Shown here: positions 1-7,244 of the stretch, in pieces
Position numbering within the stretch: the first letter of the stretch is position 1
Layout: every line of letters begins with the position of its first letter
Assembly: GCF_015690355.1 (NCBI RefSeq)
Contig: NZ_JADPRT010000019.1
Coordinates: forward strand, 124,001-188,000
DNA from: Streptacidiphilus fuscans
GTDB lineage: Bacteria; Actinomycetota; Actinomycetes; Streptomycetales; Streptomycetaceae
DNA: 64,000 nt
Reading direction: 5' to 3'
The notes under the pieces: generated by a model
What the model was told of the DNA's origin: nothing
The model's database searches: none
Seen by the model: only the letters and a program-made list of their open reading frames with translations
Made by a program: the position numbers and the translations under genes

Positions 1-1
1 G

Positions 2-871
2 GACGGCCGCACGCTCACCGCGGCGATCTGGGGCAGATCCTCCGCGGACCCGGTGTTCCTGATGCACGGCATGCCCGGCAGCAGACTCGGACAGCTCCCG
101 CTGGAACGGCAGTTGGACCGGCTCAACGTCCAGGTGGTCACCTACGACCGCCCCGGCTACGGCCGGTCCGACCGCCTGCCCGGTCGCCACGTCCGCGACG
201 CCGCCCTCGACGTCGCCGCGATCGCCGACCGCCTCGGCCTCGACTCCTTCGGCATCGTGGGCCGTTCCGGCGGCGGCCCGCACGCGCTCGCCTGCGCGGC
301 GCTCCTCCCGGACCGGGTGACCCGCACCGCCGTCATGGTCTGCCTCGCCCCGCGCGACGCCGAGGACCTGGACTGGTACCAGGGCATGACGGACTCCAAC
401 ATCTCCGCCTTCCGCGCCGCCGAGGACGGCCCGCACCGCCTCCGCCCGCTCCTGGCCGCCCGCATCGACGGCATCCGCGAACAGCCCCGCAAACTGCTCC
501 AGGCACTGCGCCACGAGCTGCCGTCCGCGGACCTCAACGCGATCCGCGACGCCGGTCTGCGCAGCACCCTCGCCCGCAACTACGCGGAGGCGGTCCGCAC
601 GGGGGACGACGGCTGGAACGACGACGTGCTGGCCTTCGTCCGGCCGTGGGGCTTCGACCCGGCCCGGATCGAGGGCCATGTCGATCTGTGGCACGGCGAG
701 GACGACGTCTTCTCCCCGGTCCAGCACACCCGGTGGCTGGCCGCCCACATCCCCGGCGCCCACTCGATGGTCGAGCCGGGCGCGTCCCACTTCGCCGCCT
801 GGCAGCTGCTGCCGGACATCCTGTGCCGGGTCGCGCTCAACACCGCACCGGCACCGTCCGACACCGCGTGA
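2..871 (+). CDS. Alpha/beta hydrolase, 5' end outside the window
   Basis: The reading frame is open to the first bases of the window, so the N-terminus is missing. The visible part begins D-G-R-T-L-T. It keeps the alpha/beta-hydrolase landmarks: an oxyanion-type HGMPGS turn, a nucleophile elbow GRSGG (catalytic Ser), an acidic residue in WHGEDDVF, and a late His in GASHFAA. The fold, length and motifs match small serine hydrolases of the haloperoxidase/epoxide-hydrolase superfamily; the substrate cannot be read from sequence. It converges on the fxs operon and shares a bidirectional hairpin with it. A GTG at 53 could be taken as a start, but it sits inside the first conserved beta strand, so the longer open form is preferred. 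Confidence 0.85.
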   Translation, partial: DGRTLTAAIWGRSSADPVFLMHGMPGSRLGQLPLERQLDRLNVQVVTYDRPGYGRSDRLPGRHVRDAALDVAAIADRLGLDSFGIVGRSGGGPHALACAALLPDRVTRTAVMVCLAPRDAEDLDWYQGMTDSNISAFRAAEDGPHRLRPLLAARIDGIREQPRKLLQALRHELPSADLNAIRDAGLRSTLARNYAEAVRTGDDGWNDDVLAFVRPWGFDPARIEGHVDLWHGEDDVFSPVQHTRWLAAHIPGAHSMVEPGASHFAAWQLLPDILCRVALNTAPAPSDTA

Positions 872-913
872 CGACGAGGTCGGCAAGCGTCGAACTGACG
901 GAACATCATGGCA

Positions 914-944
914 GGTCCGGGCGCCGGTGAACGGCGCCCGGACC
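914..944. terminator. Bidirectional terminator hairpin between hydrolase and fxsT
   Basis: A perfect 12-bp stem (914-925 with 933-944) closes a 7-nt loop. It lies 43 nt past the hydrolase stop and 7 nt past the fxsT stop, between convergent genes. There is no clear U-tract, as is common in streptomycetes. Confidence 0.8.
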
Positions 945-951
945 CTTCCGG

Positions 952-3900
952 TCAGGCCGGCACGAGCTCCAGGTCGCGGCCCATCCGGCGCCAGGCGCGC
1001 GCGTCGTGGACGGTCTGGTGGTTCTCGCCGAGCACCGCGATCAGCCGGTCGATCACTCGACGACGCAGGTCCTGCGCCTCGGCCTCACGGCCCAGGCCGC
1101 GCAGGGTGATCGCCAGGTTGCTCTGGCAGACCAGCGGGTCGGGGTGGTTGCCGCCGTACCTGGCGGTCATGCCCTGCAGCGCGGCCACCTCCAGCTCCTC
1201 GGACTTCTCGAGCTCGCCCATGTCGCCGTAGGTGTTGGCCAGGTTGAGCATCGCGCAGTGGGTGTAGGGGTGGTCCGCGCCCACCGTGTGCCGCAGCGCC
1301 TCCAGTGTGTGTTCGCCGAGCACCACCGCCTCACGCAGCTCCTCCGGCTGGCCGACGTCGCGCTGGTAGATCGTCAGGTTGTTGCCGCAGATCAGCGTGA
1401 ACGGGTGGGTGTCGCCGAGGCGTTCGCGGTAGGTGTCGAACACCTCCCTGGCCGTGTCACGGGCCCGCTCCTTGTCACCTGCGGCCGAGTACTCCGCCGC
1501 GAGGTTGAGCGCGCAGGACAGCACGTCCGGCACCTTCGGGTCGTAGCGCTCCAGGTAGCGGTTGTAGGTCTCGATCGTCAGCCGCCGGGCCTCGTTCTGC
1601 TCTCCGGCCCGGCGCAGCGAGACCGCAAGGCTCGTGGCGTAGCGCAGCGACGCCAGGTCGGGCACCGGGACCGAGTACTCGTCGCGGAACTCGCTCAGCA
1701 GGCTGATCGAGCGCCCGTAGTTGCCGAGGGCACGCTCGTCGTCGGCCAGGTTGGCCTTCGAGCCCAGCGTGTACGGATGGGTGACGCCCAGCACCGCGGT
1801 GCGGAGGTTGTAGACCTCCTCGTCGAGTATCCGGGCCGCCTCGTAGTTCCCGGTGAACCGGTGGTCGACCGCCAGGTTGTTGGCGATGTTGAGGGTGCGC
1901 GGGTCCTCCTCGCCGAGCTCCTCCTTCATCCGCAGGTAGGTCTCCTGGTCGCGCTGGAGCGCCTCGGTGAAGCGGCCGACGACGCGCAGGTCGGCGGCGA
2001 GGTTGCCGGCGGTCTGCAGGGTCAGCGGATGGTCGGGGCGCAGCACCCGGGTCTGCCGCATCAGCGTGTCCTGGTCCAGTTCCAGGCACTCCTGGGCCAG
2101 TCCCTTGCTGCGCAGCACGCTGGCGAGCTGGAAGCGCAGCTGCAGCGTCTGCCGGTCGTCCTCGCCCAGCTTCTCGGTCCACGCGGTGTTCAGGCGACGG
2201 CCGAGGTCCTCGGCCCGGTCCAGGTCACCGCGCTTCCACAGGTAGCGGACCCGGTCGATCAGCAGTTGCCGGGTGTCGGCCTCGTCGCAGTTCTCGGCGT
2301 TGGACGGGCCGAGGTGGGGCCAGATCAACTCGAACCGCGGCCAGTTCTCCGGGTCGTCGGTGTCACCGATGTCGGGGCGGGCGCCGACGAGGATGCGGTG
2401 GACCTCGTGGACCAGGTCCTCGTGCTCCTCCGGCGTCAGGCCGGACCGGATGACCGCCTGCACCATGCGGTGGACCTGGAAGGTCTTGCTGCTGTTGTCG
2501 ACCTTGGCCAGGGCGTACCGTCCGATGGCGCGGATGACGCGGCCCATCATGTTCTTGTCGCGCAGCTCCTCGTCGAACTCCACCAGCGCGTTCATCATCT
2601 GGTCGCTGTAGAAGATGCTGGTCGCGATGGAGTCCGGGGCGAGGAACGCGCACAGCTGGAGCAGCCGGACCGCCGCAGGCATCTGCTGGCTGAGCCGCTC
2701 GATGGAGACCTGCCAGGCCTTGCCGAAACTGTCGGGGTAGTCGTCCGGAGTGGTACCGCCGAGCGCTCGATCCGGCTGGCTCTTCAACTGCTCCACGTAC
2801 TCGCCCACCGGAACGCCGGTGGTCTCCAGCCAGGCGGCGGCGATCTCGACCGCCAGCGGCAGGTCGCCGACGGCCTCGGCGACGAGTCCGGCCTCCTGCT
2901 GGCTGAGCGCCGGGGCCCGGCGGCAGAGGTGCTCGACCGACTCTTCTCGGCGGAAGACGTCGACCTCCAACGCCTCGGCATGGCTGGTCCATGCCTGGTT
3001 CCGCGAGGTGACCAGGACGTCCCCTGAACCGCCGGGCAGGAACCGCACGATCTGCGCGGGGTCGTCGGCGTTGTCGAAGATCAGCAGCCAGCGCTTGGCC
3101 TTGGGGTGCATCCCGAGGCGCAGCGTCTCCTTGACCAACTCGGCGTTCTCGTTGGCGTTCTCGCCCATCCGCAGGTCCAGGCGGCGGCCGAGCTCGGAGA
3201 GCGAGGTGGCCACCTGCTCGGGCTCCTCCGACTCGATCCACCAGACCAGGTCGTAGTCGGCCATGAAGCGGTACGCGTACTCCAGCGCCACCTGCGTCTT
3301 GCCGACACCGCCGAGACCGTAGAGGGTCTGCGGGGTCGGCAGCACCACTGTGGAGCGGCGATCCCGCTGCTGGCCCCGGAGTTGGTCGCGCAACCGGTCC
3401 AGCACGGCGGCGCGGCCGGTGAAGGAGGGGTTGCGCAGGCGCAGGTTCCAGATCGCCGGGCGGCGTCCCGGGAAGCGCGGACCCTCTCCCGGGATCGAGT
3501 CCATCAGCACGGTCTCGGGCAGGCCGACGGCCCGCAGCAGCACCGCCCGTGCGGCGTCCTCCTCCAGGCGCACCAACTCCACGGAGTTGCCGCCGTAGGT
3601 GCCGCCGGTCCGGGTGTCACCGACCCGCACCGTGATCAGCTCCGGCTGGTCCATGGTCCGCTCGCCGCCCAGCAGGTCACGGGCCTGACGCGACTGTACG
3701 GACTTGGCGTAGGCCGGACTCCACACCGCCAGCGTGCGGGTGACCGCGTCCCGGACTCGGTCGGAGTCGCCGCGCGGCAGCGAGCCGAGTTCGCGCGGGA
3801 CGACCCGCAGCCCGGCCCTGGTCAGCACCCACTCGATCCACTCGGCCCACATCCGGTCCTCGGACGCGTAGGAGACGATGATGTCCTCGCGTGCGGTGGG

Positions 3901-4935
3901 ACGTGGGCGGGTGAACAGGTCGACGTAGTGCAGCCGGACGTCCTCGTCCATGGGCGGCAGCCCGGTCACCCGGTCCTTGGTAACGGAGGCGACCAGCCGC
4001 TCGACCGCCGACAGCATGGAGGTCGGCGATCCGGGCTTGTCGCCGAAGGGCGCCAGGATCTCCTCGTAGGCGTAGTACGGCAGATACGGGATCTCCACCG
4101 AGTCCCAGTGGCGCTCCCGCCCGCTCTCGGACAGCCCCTGCGGCAGGCCGCTGAAACGTTTGCGTGCAAGCGCCCGCCCGGCGTCGGCCTTGCCCTTCTC
4201 GCCGTCGTCGATGCGCATCGGGACCGGCAGGATCCGGATGCCGCGGTTGTAGTGCCGCTCGGTGATCTTCCGAGCGATCTCGGAGGCGCCCTCGATGCTC
4301 TGGTTGCTGAGGGTGAAGCAGACGACGAGGTCGTCGGGGAGCTCGACGGTGCAGATCTCCTGGATGTCGGAGAGACCGGTGCGGCTGTCGAGCAGGACGT
4401 AGTCGTACTGGCGGCTCATGTCGGTACGCAGCGCCTTGAAGAACTCCGCGCCGTGCCGCCGGGCGTAGAACTCGTCCCAGTTGATGTTGGCCACCATCGC
4501 GCCGTAGTCGCTGTGCGCCTGACCGGCAGGAAGGAAGTCGAGGCAGCCCTCGCCCGGGAACCCGCTCCAGTTGAGCGACAGCACATGCGGCAGCACCCGC
4601 GTCCACTGCCGCATCTCCGCCGGGTCGAACTCCTCGCTCGTCAGCGGCGCGTCGCAGTAGTCGTAGATCAGGTCGATGACGCCGGTGGAGGCGTCCAGGG
4701 CGGCCTGCTCCAGGAAGGGCGCGAAGAATCGGTACAGCCCCGGCGCTTCCAGGTCCCAGTCGACGGCGAGGACCCGGTAGCCGTTGGCCGCCAGGATCCA
4801 GGCCGTGTTGGCCAGGGCCATGGTGCGTCCGGTACCGCCCTTGTAGGAGTAGAAGGTGATGATCCGTCCGTCGCGCTCCTCACGTGGCGGCAGCACCGGC
4901 TCGGCCCTGTCGCCCTCGGGCTGAGTCACGCTCAT
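952..4935 (-). CDS. fxsT: FxSxx-COOH system protein: MinD-like ATPase, TIR, NB-ARC and TPR domains
   Basis: This 1327-residue protein matches the long tetratricopeptide protein that accompanies FxsA/FxsB/FxsC loci in actinobacteria. Domains in order: a ParA/MinD-type P-loop domain (deviant Walker A KGGTGRT at 32-38, DSRTG near 183); a TIR-like domain (about 351-425, starting DIIVSYASEDR); an NB-ARC/STAND ATPase (Walker A GLGGVGKT about 540-547, Walker B LLIFDNADD about 617-625); then degenerate TPRs to the end (about 900-1320, with repeated A-N-L-A-x-x-x-R-x-x-G cores). The TIR segment lacks the usual catalytic Glu in its SPAYAKSVQSRQARDLL strip, so it may be non-enzymatic. The start codon overlaps the fxsC stop as ATGA, implying coupled translation. 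A sensor or regulator role is inference; the family's function is not established. Confidence 0.9.
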   Translation of the reverse strand: MSVTQPEGDRAEPVLPPREERDGRIITFYSYKGGTGRTMALANTAWILAANGYRVLAVDWDLEAPGLYRFFAPFLEQAALDASTGVIDLIYDYCDAPLTSEEFDPAEMRQWTRVLPHVLSLNWSGFPGEGCLDFLPAGQAHSDYGAMVANINWDEFYARRHGAEFFKALRTDMSRQYDYVLLDSRTGLSDIQEICTVELPDDLVVCFTLSNQSIEGASEIARKITERHYNRGIRILPVPMRIDDGEKGKADAGRALARKRFSGLPQGLSESGRERHWDSVEIPYLPYYAYEEILAPFGDKPGSPTSMLSAVERLVASVTKDRVTGLPPMDEDVRLHYVDLFTRPRPTAREDIIVSYASEDRMWAEWIEWVLTRAGLRVVPRELGSLPRGDSDRVRDAVTRTLAVWSPAYAKSVQSRQARDLLGGERTMDQPELITVRVGDTRTGGTYGGNSVELVRLEEDAARAVLLRAVGLPETVLMDSIPGEGPRFPGRRPAIWNLRLRNPSFTGRAAVLDRLRDQLRGQQRDRRSTVVLPTPQTLYGLGGVGKTQVALEYAYRFMADYDLVWWIESEEPEQVATSLSELGRRLDLRMGENANENAELVKETLRLGMHPKAKRWLLIFDNADDPAQIVRFLPGGSGDVLVTSRNQAWTSHAEALEVDVFRREESVEHLCRRAPALSQQEAGLVAEAVGDLPLAVEIAAAWLETTGVPVGEYVEQLKSQPDRALGGTTPDDYPDSFGKAWQVSIERLSQQMPAAVRLLQLCAFLAPDSIATSIFYSDQMMNALVEFDEELRDKNMMGRVIRAIGRYALAKVDNSSKTFQVHRMVQAVIRSGLTPEEHEDLVHEVHRILVGARPDIGDTDDPENWPRFELIWPHLGPSNAENCDEADTRQLLIDRVRYLWKRGDLDRAEDLGRRLNTAWTEKLGEDDRQTLQLRFQLASVLRSKGLAQECLELDQDTLMRQTRVLRPDHPLTLQTAGNLAADLRVVGRFTEALQRDQETYLRMKEELGEEDPRTLNIANNLAVDHRFTGNYEAARILDEEVYNLRTAVLGVTHPYTLGSKANLADDERALGNYGRSISLLSEFRDEYSVPVPDLASLRYATSLAVSLRRAGEQNEARRLTIETYNRYLERYDPKVPDVLSCALNLAAEYSAAGDKERARDTAREVFDTYRERLGDTHPFTLICGNNLTIYQRDVGQPEELREAVVLGEHTLEALRHTVGADHPYTHCAMLNLANTYGDMGELEKSEELEVAALQGMTARYGGNHPDPLVCQSNLAITLRGLGREAEAQDLRRRVIDRLIAVLGENHQTVHDARAWRRMGRDLELVPA

Positions 4936-6311
4936 GGATTCCCTCCCCCAGAACCGGTTGCCGGCCCCTCGTCGGACGCGCTGGATTCATGGTCGGACGC
5001 GTCGGGCGGAGGCCCATGGCGGCCACCGTTACCCCGCTTGACGTGCTCGCTCCGCAGATTCGGTCGTGTCGGCGGCGAGCCGCTCGGCTCCGACGGAACA
5101 CCCGGGAAGGGGTCCGGCCTGTCGAGCTCCTCGAAGGCGTGCATGGCGCTCAGCGCGACATGGGGCAGCATCGACTCGAATTCGTCCAGGCTGGTCACCA
5201 CGTCGACACCGCGCAACCGGGCCCGTTGGAGACGTTGGGCGCGCAGGTTCACCAGCGTCCGCTCGGACAGGGTGCGCAGCTCCTCGTGGCGGGCGGCGTT
5301 CTCCGGGTCGTGCGGGTCCCACGGCTCCATCAGGCCGACCCAGGTCGGATTGCGCGCGTCGAGCTGCCGCAGCGTCTCCAGGTGGGCGGCGTCCAGCAGG
5401 GTCCAGCGATCCAGAAGCAGCAGTCCCGGAGCGGTGGGCCGCTCACCCGCGAGCAGCCGCGCTGCCTCTTCGCCGAAGGGCTCGATGCTGGCGTGGAACT
5501 CCCACTCGCGCGCCACCGACGCCGCCCGTCGGGCGATCGACTCGTCGCTGTCGCCGACAAAAGGCCGCCACTCATGGGCGTCCGCACCGTAGTTGGCGCC
5601 GGAGCGGCCCTCCGGAAGATGGTGGGCGTCGCAGGCGGCGACGGTGATCCGCAGGGTTCGCCTGCGGCCGGGTGCCGGAAAGACCGAGTCGTAGTCCTGG
5701 AAGTCCCGGCGTGCGCCGGTCCGCACCCGCATCTGCTCGGACACGTCGACAATGCGCTGTGCCAGGCGGTAGACGGCGAGTTGGTAGTCGGACTGGAACT
5801 TGGTGACCTTGAGGAGCGGCTGCATCCCCTCGGTCCGGTAGCCGTCGCCGAAGGCCTGGTGGTCGAACTGCAGGGCCTTGGCCACCGGCGGCAGCCGCTC
5901 CTCCTGCACGCGGACCCACTGCACCGGCACAATCGCCGACGGCAGTCCGCCGCCCGGCACCTCCGACAGCACCTCACGAGAGGCGAAGGAGGCCCACTCC
6001 TGCCCGCACGCCTGGCTCTTGAAGTAGTGCACGGAGTAGAGCGGCACGAAGACCCGGCAGTGCGCGAGCGCCTCGCTGATCCGCTCGGACCAGCCCTCGC
6101 CCACGTTCAGGCCCGAATCCATGAAGCCGGGAGGTTCGTTCGCGTCCCATCCGGACAGATCCGTGACGGCCTCGCACAGATCCCGGAACAGTCTGGCTTC
6201 CCAGAGGTTCGACACGCTGCGGGGCCGTCCGGCCCCGCGAGGTGAATGCGCGTAACTCAGAAAGAAGATGGGCCGAGGTATGTCCTCGTCCCAGCCCTTC
6301 TCCTCGGCCAC
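4932..6311 (-). CDS. fxsC: TIR-like FxsC protein
   Basis: A 459-residue protein with a TIR-like N-terminal domain (about 14-130; FFLSYAHS strand, then a LYSVHYFKSQACGQEW strip) and a C-terminal FxsC-type domain (from about 195) rich in R-x-T-L-R-I-T and A-H-E-W-R-P-F elements. The strip reproduces the S-x-x-Y-x-x-S-x-x-C-x-x-E pattern of NAD-cleaving TIR domains, with the candidate catalytic Glu at residue 105. NADase activity is therefore possible but unproven. It starts with GTG, 51 nt downstream of the acetyltransferase gene, and its stop overlaps the fxsT start by 4 nt. The C-terminal tail is Pro/Ser/Gly-rich and probably disordered. Confidence 0.88.
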   Translation of the reverse strand: MAEEKGWDEDIPRPIFFLSYAHSPRGAGRPRSVSNLWEARLFRDLCEAVTDLSGWDANEPPGFMDSGLNVGEGWSERISEALAHCRVFVPLYSVHYFKSQACGQEWASFASREVLSEVPGGGLPSAIVPVQWVRVQEERLPPVAKALQFDHQAFGDGYRTEGMQPLLKVTKFQSDYQLAVYRLAQRIVDVSEQMRVRTGARRDFQDYDSVFPAPGRRRTLRITVAACDAHHLPEGRSGANYGADAHEWRPFVGDSDESIARRAASVAREWEFHASIEPFGEEAARLLAGERPTAPGLLLLDRWTLLDAAHLETLRQLDARNPTWVGLMEPWDPHDPENAARHEELRTLSERTLVNLRAQRLQRARLRGVDVVTSLDEFESMLPHVALSAMHAFEELDRPDPFPGVPSEPSGSPPTRPNLRSEHVKRGNGGRHGPPPDASDHESSASDEGPATGSGGGNP

Positions 6312-6362
6312 GCTCGCACCCCCGAACGATGTTGCCCATGCAGTAGGACGATGGAACCGCGC

Positions 6363-7244
6363 TTATTGATGCTCCGTCAACACCGTGACTGCACCAGGCC
6401 TGTTCAGATTGCCGACAACCTTGTCCGCGAGGTCGACCGCGTCCCGGACCGGCACCAGGGTGGCGACGGCTCCGCCGATCGCCACCTGGCGCAGCTCCAG
6501 CTGCGGCCGACCGTTGTCGTCACGGAGTTCCAGGACCCGGCGGGCGAGCTCGGGGAAGTGCAGGTCGTCCAACTGCACCGCCTCGAAGGACCGCCAGTAC
6601 GCAGCGCTCTCCCCCTGGCACTTGGCCCGGTAGGTCTGCACCGGCGCACCCGCGAAGTAGTCGATGAGATGCAAAGGCATGAGCATCTCCATGCCGAGGC
6701 CGAGGAGGAGTGCGTGAGCCCCTCTGTCGTACAACCGGCCGAGAGGCGACCGCGGGCCTAGATGCTCCTCGAAGGGATGAGGCTTGACGATCCTCTCCGC
6801 GAGCGGCCCGACGGCGGCGAAGGAGGTCTGCGGATGCGCGCTCCGGCGCGCCCCCGGCAGCAGGCGGATCGCCTCGGAGAGCCAGCCCATCGTGGGCGAG
6901 CACGGGGTCTTCTCCGGGTCGAACGCCGGCATCCTGGCGTGGTACTCGGCCAGTTCGGCAGGGCTCAGCCCCGATGTCTGCTCCAGATAGAGGCGGGAGG
7001 TCTGCGAGTTCTCCGGGGTGGCGGTGTAGGCGACGAGCGTGCCTTTCTGCCCGGTCGCCTCACGCAGTGCACGTGCCACGACCCCGGACCGACGCAGTGG
7101 GTCGGCTTCCTCCCCCTCGACCGGGCCCAGCCGACGCAGCGAGGCCTGGACAAGGAGAGTGCCGCCGGGTTCCGGGTTCCAGCCGAGCGCCGGCAGCAGA
7201 CCCGCGAGCTCGCGCTCGGTGACCGGGGCGTTCGGCATCGACAT
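6363..7244 (-). CDS. AAC(3)-type aminoglycoside N-acetyltransferase-like protein of the fxs operon
   Basis: A 293-residue protein of the antibiotic N-acetyltransferase (AAC(3)/YokD) fold. The N-terminal L-L-V-Q-A-S-L-R-R-L-G element and the HPQTSFAAVG strip correspond to acetyl-CoA and substrate-site motifs of the family. Members are common in fxs operons, which argues against a simple drug-resistance role. It may acetylate the FxsA peptide, a small molecule or a cellular amine; this is inference. The start ATG overlaps the fxsB stop (TGATG), so translation is probably coupled. Whether it confers aminoglycoside resistance cannot be told from sequence. Confidence 0.85.
   Translation of the reverse strand: MSMPNAPVTERELAGLLPALGWNPEPGGTLLVQASLRRLGPVEGEEADPLRRSGVVARALREATGQKGTLVAYTATPENSQTSRLYLEQTSGLSPAELAEYHARMPAFDPEKTPCSPTMGWLSEAIRLLPGARRSAHPQTSFAAVGPLAERIVKPHPFEEHLGPRSPLGRLYDRGAHALLLGLGMEMLMPLHLIDYFAGAPVQTYRAKCQGESAAYWRSFEAVQLDDLHFPELARRVLELRDDNGRPQLELRQVAIGGAVATLVPVRDAVDLADKVVGNLNRPGAVTVLTEHQ

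Noticed and set aside
1006..5592. Very long plus-strand open frames opposite fxsT and fxsC
   Set aside because: They are antisense shadows produced by GC-rich codon use; they show low complexity, no domains and no plausible starts.
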